Source of the DNA: Podarcis raffonei
Taxonomy: Eukaryota > Chordata > Lepidosauria > Squamata > Lacertidae
DNA length: 64,000 bases
Direction: 5' to 3'
Assembly: GCF_027172205.1 (NCBI RefSeq)
Contig: NC_070607.1
Span: 33,936,069-34,000,068 of the forward strand
Shown here: positions 46,052 through 64,000 of the stretch, in pieces
Layout: each line of letters opens with the position of its first letter
Position numbering within the stretch: the first letter of the stretch is position 1
Translations under genes and position numbers: made by a program
Notes under the pieces: model-generated
Told to the model about the DNA's origin: nothing
The model's database searches: none
What the model saw: the letters and a program-made list of their open reading frames with translations, nothing else

Positions 46052-46320
46052 GGCTCCTTCTTTCCCACAGCATCATTGAGTGACACTAAGTCAAAACCAT
46101 ATTACTTGCAGACGATGCTGGATATAGGCTGCCAATGAGAGACAGATATTGGACTATACACCTCACGCTTTGTGAAGTTAACTCAGTGGCTTCAAACTTC
46201 CTTCCTTCCATCCAGAGTTCCAATGGTACAAAAAGCAAATATAGTTCGCAGTAGAACAGTGAATGTCGTGGAGAAAGTAAAAGGTACACACCCTTTCATT
46301 TTCCTGTAAATAGTAACAGC

Positions 46321-46490
46321 AATATCCTAACTGTGTCTACTCAAAAGTTAGCCCCATCAAAGTCAGTGGGCCTTGCTCCTAAGTAAGTGAGACAAGGTTT
46401 GCAGCCCAATACTGCAATTCTATACACACTTATCTAAAAGTAAAGTCTATTAAAAACTCAGTAAGACTTACCTTGGGCAGATGTGAATAA
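46321..46490. repeat. Two adjacent 80-bp near-palindromic repeats
   Basis: First: CTGTGTCTACTCAAAAGTTA, AAGTCAGTGGGCCTTGCTCC, TTTGCAGCCC. Second: CTGCAATTCTATACACACTT, AAGTCTATTAAAAACTCAGT, AAGACTTACC. They lie end to end upstream of the MIGA1 start-codon exon. Confidence 0.6.
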
Positions 46491-46861
46491 GATTCCAGTG
46501 CTAATGAACAGCTCTGAGTACCGAGAAAGCTATGGAGTTTTCCAGTGTGTTATTCTTTTTTTATTTTTTTATCTTTAAAAACATACAGAGCACAACACAG
46601 AAAAACAGAAAGATTACTCCTAAGATTTATAATTGCCATTTGGCTGACCTGTGAGTTAACTAGAGATATTTGGAGCACTTAAAAAAAGAAAACTGTGCAA
46701 AAGATTTTGAAAAGCCTGCAAAGCAGCTTATCTCCACACAAAGGTTTTTAACAAGCTTCCACATGCACACACAAAATACAAAGATGAATAACAGTAAATG
46801 TTTCTAGGCAGAAAAACAAAAGTGGGGAAATGTTTTAAAGTGGAAGGTTACATCCAACCAC

Positions 46862-46882
46862 ATAATAATAATAATAATAATA
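46862..46882. repeat. (AAT)n microsatellite
   Basis: Seven ATA/AAT units following the word CACAT, in the presumed MIGA1 5' intron. Confidence 0.85.
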
Positions 46883-47399
46883 TTCTTTGAATGGATGACA
46901 GTGGAATTTCCCATAACTCTTATCTGATGGGGGGGTGCTATTTATGGTACTGAGCCAAGACATATTTCAGTCTGTTACTTTGGATTTCTAATTATTGTTA
47001 TTTTAACATGTATCGCCATTAAGAGGGGGAAGGGACATAGTTCTTAACATTACAATAAGTATTTAAAACCCAATTGAATATTTTTTCCACATCCAGCTTG
47101 CATAACAGCAAGGGCAGGGGGAAAGCAGATGACATGACAATGTTTGTAGAGAACAGGAGAGTAATATATTGCAGTTAACTCACAGAATGACTTCTAAAGG
47201 ATGCTGCGACTGAGCTATCCTGTTATAATGTCCTACTCTGTCATGTTATCCTAAACATTCCCAGGCCTATTTGGGTATCCCTTAACCCCACAATTCCATA
47301 CCACCCCATGGCTGCCTCTTATTGCACCCTGATTCATTACTACTGTATATTATATATAAGCTCTTTGCTACAAGATCACAAGACCAACCCGTATTTTTG

Positions 47400-47900
47400 G
47401 CCCAGGTTTTTCCTTGAGCACCAGCAAGGGTGGGGCTCGGCCAAGAGGGTCACGGCCTCTCCACCTGCTAGGATGGGGTTGGAAGCAGCTCTTCTCACCC
47501 TGGAGGACCAAACAAATCGCCTCCACGGAACAATAGCGAAAAAAGGAACCGAAACCAGACCTGGCGGCTTCTCGGGGCTGCACCGCAGACACGAAGCGAC
47601 CCGGTTCCTCCTTTGCACCAGCTGCGATTCCTGCTGCCCAAAAGTGGGGCGGGGGTGGGGTTTGAGAGAGATCATAGAGAGGAAATTGTAGAGTAATATG
47701 TGCCTCCTCTTGCTTCCGGATCAATTTTTTTGGGGGGGCGGGGAAGGTTTCCCTCTACATTAGGGTGCTAAGAGCCAATTGAGTTGAGTAAGGCAGGGAG
47801 GGGAGAATCTTAGCAGGTTTATTTTCGCCGCGTGCTTTGCGGAAGCTGCTGGCGCATTCTGCTTCCATTCATTTGCAAACAGGGCGTGCTGCCATCACTC
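47400..47900 (-). promoter_or_regulatory. MIGA1: Probable MIGA1 promoter / first-exon region
   Basis: A modestly GC- and CpG-richer patch (for example 47,540-47,620 and 47,825-47,860) about 1.4 kb upstream of the first MIGA1 coding exon in otherwise AT-rich DNA. Possible minus-strand donors such as TAGCAG|GTGG (near 47463) and CGCCAG|GTCT (near 47560) could close a noncoding first exon. The exact TSS and exon cannot be fixed from sequence. Confidence 0.45.
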
Positions 47901-49619
47901 CAAGGCTATGATCTCATGCAACTTTAGTTGGGGCATAAACCCCATTGAACGCTGCAAGGTTTAAACTCCGGTATACATAAGGCCTGTGTGAGCGACATAG
48001 CCAACTGCAGGTAAGGCAGGGATATAGAATTTCTAGCTTTTAAAGGACCGATTTAACAACTTTCCATTAACGAAATGCATCTGGTAGGTGACCATTATGA
48101 GCACCTTTATAAAAGTGTTACTGTGAGAATCTATTAACCTCCGATCCACCCCATCTGAAATTGGAGATGACGATACGGAGGTTACAAGTGTTCTTTCCAA
48201 CCCGCAGTATTAATAAGACTGGACCACATGGCAGGCCTGTCATAAGCCACACTCCCAAGCTGCAACAGTTTAAAAACAATTCTATTATTATTTTTACACA
48301 TGAAAGTTTACTGGGTGGCAAGAGACTTGCTGCTGTCAAAATACTGCAATTATAAATTTCTAGATTTCTCCATTATCTCCTAGAAGCAGTTGGCATTTTT
48401 GTCACTCTTTGGGATTTAAAAAGCTGTGGAAATGAACCAGCACCTAAGGCTGGTTTTAATTTCTAGCAAAAAATAAAAAACCTGCTTACAGAAAAAGGGC
48501 AATTCATTTAAATCCTATATGTGTCTCCTCAGAGGTAAGCCCAACGCAGTTCAATGTGATACATATCTCAAGGGAAAATCAATTTGGAATTACTACCTTA
48601 TGACTTTACCCCAGCCCAAATGGGCTAGAGCCTCACACTCTCCAACCATCGACATGCATGCAGCTGCTGTGCACTTTTAAATGTTGTTATACGCCACCTC
48701 AATCTCTGAGCGATGTGAGATTCCAGGGGTACCAAGCGTGCAAACCAGGGTCCTTTGGAACAATGAGGCACAGAGGACACAGTGGTGTCTTTATATTGTT
48801 TATATATGCAACCTAAATTCTACATGGAGGAGTCCACAGCATTCCTCCCCAAGAGGTTTCTGTTCCTCTCTGGACTGCATCCTTGCAGCCCAAGAGCAAG
48901 AAGCTGTGCTCTCTGACCCATAACTCGCTTCTGTCTGCTTGCATCACACTCTTAAGCTTTCCTTGCCTCTGCCTTTTTAAAAACTGGCCGAAGTGCTAAT
49001 GGCTCATTTATCCCCAGGCCATCACTGCAAAGGAAATTAGGATGACCTTTCAACTCCTGTTGATTTCCTAGGATTAAGAAGTACCTAATAAACAACTTAG
49101 GAAATTTGCCCAGCGTAAATGCTCATTAAATGATTAGAAGTGTCTAGCACACAGGTCAAATGCACACATGAATTATCTTAAACACACATAAGTCACGCTA
49201 TTTCCCGGTTCTAGCACCTCTAAACTTAATAAAATTATAACAATCACTAAGCTCAGGCATTTAGCACCCACACACCTATAACCATTTTGTGTGTGCGGTG
49301 TTGGAAGAGAATTAATATTAGATTTTTTTTACGTCTATGGCCCATTAGTTTGCCGAGAAGGAAAACGGGCAGCAACCTCTTTCCGAGGTCAAAGGGAAGA
49401 AAAAACACACGAAGAAACCAGGACGCACCTTCCCCACAAATCTTTGCCTAAACAGAACCACGTGTTTTCGCCACACCTCAGGCGTCAAGCCCTGTTCGAA
49501 TTTTCTCCACAACATTCAAAAGGACAAAGCAGTTCGGAACGTCCACTTCCCACCGCAAAAACCCACTCATTCCTTTCCCCTCCCTTCTTATCTCTATGGT
49601 CCCTATTTTCCCACCCACC
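47901..49619. other. Intergenic gap between MIGA1 and USP33 promoters
   Basis: About 1.7 kb. Apart from the palindromic repeat at 48511 and a weaker one near 47930, I see no repeat family or exon. The 64- to 125-codon open frames on each strand have no recognisable family. Confidence 0.5.
48511..48580. repeat. 80-bp near-palindromic repeat, copy
   Basis: AATCCTATATGTGTCTCCTC AGAGGTAAGCCCAACG then AGTTCAATGTGATACATATC. In the gap between the MIGA1 and USP33 promoters. Confidence 0.55.
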
Positions 49620-50010
49620 TTTAACGAACAGCGTGCTCTTGAAGGCGCGCACGCGCAAAAGAAGGTGAGTCGACCGCCGCCCTCTTTGTTTAGGGCAACA
49701 TCGCTCCTCCTTTTTCTCCTCCTCCTCTCAGCCATCTCTCCACACCAGTGAAAGCGAGCGCTGCCATCTTGGTACGGGGCCCATTGCGAGTGACAGCCCG
49801 GCTTGGAGCGGTGCGGAAGGCTGCGGCCCAGTGAAAGAGAGAGAGAGGCGGAAGGCGGCGGAGCCGCCTGCCTCTCTTGGACCTCCATCTCTTGGCCGTG
49901 TGGGAGGCAGGTAAGGAGAAAAGGGCGAGGGCGCAGCGGCCGTTATAATGAAGCTGGAGGGCGGGAATTGGCGTTGGGATGCGAGGAAAGCGGCCTCGCA
50001 AGTTGGCCTG
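49620..50010 (+). promoter_or_regulatory. USP33: USP33 CpG-island promoter
   Basis: A dense run of CpG (GGCGCGCACGCGC, CGACCGCCGCC, GGAGCGGTGCGG) in a locally GC-rich block with no obvious TATA box. It contains a good plus-strand splice donor at 49910/49911 and lies 4 kb upstream of the first USP33 coding exon. This fits the CpG-island promoter of a broadly expressed gene. Confidence 0.8.
49740..49910 (+). other. USP33: USP33 noncoding first exon (5' end approximate)
   Basis: The 3' boundary is the strong donor GGCAG|GTAAGG at 49910/49911 inside the CpG island. The 5' end is arbitrary because the TSS cannot be read from sequence. The next exon is the start-codon exon at about 53,875-54,040. 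Confidence 0.6.
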
Positions 50011-50065
50011 GAAGGTATCCATCCGCAGGGGCTGCTTTCGCGGAAGAACCAGGTCTTTTAACCTT

Positions 50066-50140
50066 CCTGAAGAAGTAAACCCCATTCGGTTGAGTGGGGT
50101 TTATTTCACCTGAGGTAAAAGCGTATAGGGTTGCAGTCTT
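50066..50140. repeat. 80-bp near-palindromic repeat, copy
   Basis: GAAGTAAACCCCATTCGGTT GAGTGGGGTTTATTTCACC then GTATAGGGTTGCAGTC. Arms AAACCCCATTC and GAGTGGGGTTT are visibly inverted. At the downstream edge of the USP33 CpG island. Confidence 0.7.
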
Positions 50141-50235
50141 GAGGACTGGGGCCTCTCCGTCGGTTTATCGATGCTTCCACCCCTGTTGGAGGTGGTGGAG
50201 AACTGAAGTCCCATTTTCGAGATATGTTGATTCCC

Positions 50236-50261
50236 CATCCCTCCCTCCCTCCCTCCCTCCC

Positions 50262-50300
<39 letters not shown>
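50236..50300. repeat. Compound (CCCT)n(CT)n(CTTT)n microsatellite
   Basis: Six CCCT units, then ten or so CT, then five TTTC units, all pyrimidine on the plus strand over 65 bp. In USP33 intron 1, about 330 bp past the first-exon donor. Confidence 0.95.
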
Positions 50301-50479
50301 GTAGCCTCGATTTTTTTATTAACATCACACACCTGCACACTCCTTAGCTGTAAGCCAAGGATTGGTCCTGGATTATTTTTTTCCAGTGCCAGGAGGTTTT
50401 GAGTCTGAAATAAGTCTTGGATCTTAAGGAAGTGAAAATGAAGAAATGGCACATGAGCATGTACAGAGGGGTCCTTTTG

Positions 50480-51062
50480 AGAACAAAATGCCAATGCTAT
50501 CCTAGGCTGTATCAACAGAAGCATAGTGTCTTGATCCAGGGAAGTCATAGTCCCTCTCTGTTCTCCCTCGGTCAGGAATATTGTGTCCCGTTCTGGGCAC
50601 CACAATTTCAGAAGGATGTTGACAAGCTGGAATGTGTGCAGAGGAGGGTGGCCAAGATGATTGAGGGTGTGGAAGTAAAGCCTTATGAGGAACAGTGGAG
50701 GGTATTTGGTATGTTAGCCAGAGGACGTCTGATAGCCATCTTCAAATATCTAAAAGGCCAGCACACGGAAGATGGAAAAAGTTTGTTTTCTCCTGCTCCT
50801 GAGGGTAGGGCTTGAACTAATGGCTTCAAGTTACAAGAAAGGAGATTTTGACTAAACATCAGGAAGAACTTTCCGACAGCACGAGCCTGTTTGACAGTGG
50901 AACAGACTCCCACAAGAGATGGTGGACTGTCCTTCCTTGGAGGTTTTTAAGCAGAGCTTGGATGGGCATCTGTCATGGATGCTCAGGTTGAGATTCCTGT
51001 ATTGCAGAGGGTTGTACTAGATGACCCTTGGGGTCCCTTCCAACTCTACAATTCTATGAATG
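50480..51062 (+). mobile_element. CR1 LINE 3' end
   Basis: The sequence contains GTGTCCCGTTCTGGGCACCA CAATTTCAG, then GGAATGTGTGCAGAGGAGGG TGGCCAAGATGAT, AAACATCAGGAAGAACTTTC and CTTGGAGGTTTTTAAGCAGA. It ends TACTAGATGACCCTTGGGGT CCCTTCCAAC..ATTCTATGAA. This is the CR1 C-terminal end and 3' UTR in order, about 580 bp, 5' truncated. In USP33 intron 1. Confidence 0.95.
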
Positions 51063-53100
51063 ACCCCTCTAACCCTGTATAGCTGTAGTAAGGGAGAAAG
51101 CAACTTCCAGGTCACAGAAAGTGACTTCCAAACTAACCAGCACCCAGGTATTTCTCCCACCTTGGAAAGTGAATAAAAGCTATGCATGTGTGTTAGATCC
51201 AGATATAAGTAGCTTTCTTTTTAAGGGTTATCATGTTGCTGTGTGATGTTCGATTTGTGAAGCTCAAAAGTGCTGGCGTGCCTTAAAATAGATACGTTGT
51301 TGGAGCAAAACTTAAAAACAAAAGCAAACTGTAGGCTTCCATTCTCTTTTTATAAAGCTAGGCAGTCTTGACATAATATGTGCTGCTATGCCCTAGGGGA
51401 ACATTGTAATCTGGAAGAAGGGGCAAATTAGGAAAAATGTGACATTACTATTTAAGGGCCATTAAGAAAATGTGTGTTTGTGTTAGGGTGGGGAGGAGAG
51501 GAGAGGAAAAGAGAAAGGAGTGATGCTTTTTCTCATATATCATACTGTACCTGACCTTATAGTTCAGATGCTGCATTTAATAAATAATTGGGACATCTAT
51601 TCTGTGCTGCAGAGCATCATAGAGAGAAAGCATGGTTGACAAACTCCACTGCAGTTTGCAGTAGTGCAGGGACAGCAGTTCTGCTGCAAAAAGATCAATC
51701 TGCAGAATATGCTGCGGGACAGCCAATTCTTTCTTTTAATATTCTTAAAGGATGCAAAGGGAGGACTCAGACAGCATGAAACAGATTGTATTTAAGAAAC
51801 TTCTGTTTCCTCTTAATGTTATATACATAAGCACTTGGAATAAATATTGTTGTTATTGTGGCATTTGTAGAATTTAATGCAAACTCTGTTTATTTTATAT
51901 GAGTGAGCTCTTTTTGGAGAAAGAGAGTAGGAAGAAATCAGCTTGGATAAATGTCCTCAAGAAGGAAATAAATTATAGTTGATCCTTCCTAGTTTTTCCT
52001 TCTGAGTTTTTAACTGCAGTTTTGTAAAACAAAAGGAATATTAATATGAGATAATGAAATCATCCCTTATGAACACCTCTGAACATACTGTGCATTGGAT
52101 TTTCTGCAGAATACAATGGATATATCTTTTTTAAATCTGAAAATGATACACAAAAAACTGAATGCATATGTGCGCGCTCTCTCTCTCTCTCTCATTAAGA
52201 GGACATATATTTGGAAAAGATGAAATGATATATTCTGTTTGTCCAAAAATGTCAAGAGAACAACAGTTGGGTTATTGGGTGTTAAACATAACACACGGTT
52301 AGCATTTTAATAGTAATTAGGAGTTGAATATCTCTGAGTTGTGAAATTGCCAAGAGACAAAGACACCTTCATAGAATGTTAAGAATAACCCAGAAACAAC
52401 AATATTATGAAGTAAAAGAGACCATTATTGATAATAGTTTCTGTGTCAAGGGTATATGTTTGCAACCCATTGTAAACATAAAAAAAAATTATAGATCTTT
52501 ATCATTGTAAGCTTGGAAGAGAGAAATTATGTATCACGACCATAACTACAATAATTTATGCTCTACATTTTCTGTTTTATATCCTGGGTAGATCCTGTTT
52601 ATATGATGAAAATAATAAATTACAATTGTTGGGAGGCTTCACGTAACATTATTGGTTGTCATACAGCAGTCTAAATAAAGTTTATTTCTAGTAAGTAGCA
52701 AATAATTTGAGGGGGCAAAGCTCTTATGGTTCTCAGGATGCAAGTTGTCAAATTTCCTTTTGATACCTGATCTTTCTGCTCACTAAATTATTTAGATTGG
52801 GTTGCAATCTTCTTCGCTATTTTTTCCTTTGTTAAAGAAATAACAAATATTTGCTGTTTTCTCAAATGATTTGAAAACTAGCTTCTGTGATTATTTGGCA
52901 TTTGGATGTTTAAATCTATTAAATATACACTGGTTAACTCAGCACCTTTTACGATACCCTTCACAATGTGACATCCTGTTTCAAATGAATTTTTAATATC
53001 GGCCTTTGCATCATTAAACATGTCTTTCAGAATTATATTAGATGCCATGGTGTATAGCAGGAAGTTATGAAATAATCCTTTGGTCTATTTAGGGAAGCAG
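51063..53100 (+). other. USP33: USP33 intron 1, mostly unrecognised
   Basis: AT-rich intronic DNA with a CT run at about 52176-52194 on the plus strand. No exon or repeat family recognised otherwise. The 63- and 75-codon frames have no support. Confidence 0.5.
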
Positions 53101-53111
53101 GGATTGAACTG

Positions 53112-53362
53112 GGTTGTATCCAGTTGGTCTCCCTCTACTGTCAGAATATATCTGTCAGCAGAGGCAATTTTGAGTGATTCTGCCTTTTCCATCCCCCCAA
53201 TCTGCTCCAGAGGGTTAGGAGAGTTTCTGGATTAGATTGTAACAGTCACACCAAAGGCTGTTTGGGATAAAATGAATTACCAAAAATTGCCTCCCACCCC
53301 ATTCCACTGTTGGATGCCTCCCTTCATTGGAGGAGCACGACTTGGATACCACCTATTGGTTT
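53112..53362. repeat. GGGTTGTATCCA-bounded repeat, copy 2
   Basis: Left end GGGTTGTATCCAGTTGG, right end CACGACTTGGATACCACC; the inside has CCCCCAATCTGCTCCAGAGG and GGATTAGATTG. Shares blocks with 15935 and 63215. Confidence 0.6.
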
Positions 53363-53384
53363 TAGTGTAAATTAGAATAGGACC

Positions 53385-53500
53385 TACACTCAGGTCTTGC
53401 TTTCAGACTTCCCATAAGCATCTTGTTGGCCACTGTGAGAGCACGATGCTGGACTAGATGAGCCAATGGCCTGACTCAGCAGGCTTTTCTTATGTTCTTA
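53385..53500. repeat. Reptilian LINE/SINE 3'-like fragment
   Basis: CTTGTTGGCCACTGTGAGAG then GATGCTGGACTAGATGAGCC and GGCCTGACTCAGCAGGC, with CTTATGTTCTT at the end. It resembles a widespread amniote interspersed repeat tail, but I cannot name the family with confidence. Confidence 0.5.
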
Positions 53501-53539
53501 TCTGTAATCTGATTACTACCAGTACCACTTCCCTCAATA

Positions 53540-53778
53540 CAGTGGTACCTCAGTTTAAGAACAGTCTGGTTTAAGAACGATTTGGTTTACAAACGCCGCA
53601 AAACCAGGAAGTGTCCTGGTTTGAGAAATTTACCTCGGTCTAAGAACGGAATCCGAACGGTGGAAGGGCACCAGCGGCGGGAGGCCTCATTAGAGGAAGC
53701 GTGCTTCGGTTTAAGAATGGTTTCGGTTTAAGAACAGACTTCCGGAACGTATTAAGTTCGTAAACCAAGGTACCACTG
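53540..53778. mobile_element. CAGTGGTACC MITE, subfamily A, copy 2
   Basis: 239 bp; CAGTGGTACCTCAGTTTAAG to AAACCAAGGTACCACTG with TA flanks. Nearly the same order of blocks as 12532. It ends about 100 bp before the USP33 start-codon exon acceptor. Confidence 0.88.
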
Positions 53779-53959
53779 TATTTTGTTTTGTTATTTCACA
53801 TTCATTTTTTAATGTTAGCATAAGTTGTAATGATGTGGTTTCGCCTTTACTAAAGCCTTTTTGCATGCTATCAGTTGCACAGATGTCTCACAGTACAATC
53901 ACTATGTTTCCCTCTCAAGATGTAGATACAACCTGAATTTGGAAGAGACCACTATTAAA

Positions 53960-64000
<10,041 letters not shown>

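Noticed and set aside
53861-53959. Upstream ATG at 53861 as the USP33 start
   Set aside because: It lies before the candidate acceptors, so it is probably intronic. MSALSNDC aligns with the conserved methionine of human USP33.

Overview
The window is vertebrate nuclear DNA, most likely from a squamate reptile (a lizard). The genes are split into many short exons with GT..AG introns. The introns carry a squamate-type repeat load: two Sauria-type SINEs, three BovB (RTE) LINE 3' fragments, CR1 and L2-like LINE pieces, CORE-SINE remnants, and many short inverted-repeat (MITE-like) DNA elements. The species cannot be fixed from the sequence alone.

Layout. Positions 1 to about 7,200 are repeat-rich with no exon recognised. 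A GC-rich, CpG-rich island at about 7,250-8,110 looks like a promoter with a first exon on the minus strand. In mammals the gene beyond MIGA1 is NEXN, transcribed in the same direction as MIGA1, so this is probably the NEXN promoter; that rests on synteny. From about 13,300 to 46,085 on the minus strand lies MIGA1 (mitoguardin 1). All 15 coding exons can be placed, every junction keeps the frame, and the sum is 1,806 nt (601 codons plus stop). A modest CpG-rich patch at about 47,400-47,900 is the likely MIGA1 promoter. A stronger CpG island at about 49,620-50,010 holds the noncoding first exon of USP33 on the plus strand. USP33 then runs to the right edge: eight complete coding exons and the start of a ninth give residues 1 to about 303, covering the UBP zinc finger and the start of the catalytic domain with its active-site cysteine.

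MIGA1 and USP33 are arranged head to head with about 2 kb between their presumed promoters. Their known jobs are separate: mitochondrial outer-membrane fusion and contact sites for MIGA1, deubiquitination for USP33. Nothing here suggests an operon-like link.

No CRISPR array, bacterial system, genuine tRNA or rRNA gene, or recognisable retrovirus or LTR element was seen. The most unusual content is in the repeats. Six related inverted-repeat elements share the TIR CAGTGGTACC with TA target duplications, and one sits about 100 bp upstream of the USP33 start-codon exon. A roughly 80-bp near-palindromic repeat recurs at least ten times. A three-copy family is bounded by GGGTTGTATCCAA-type ends. 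Several hAT-like elements still show 8-bp target duplications.
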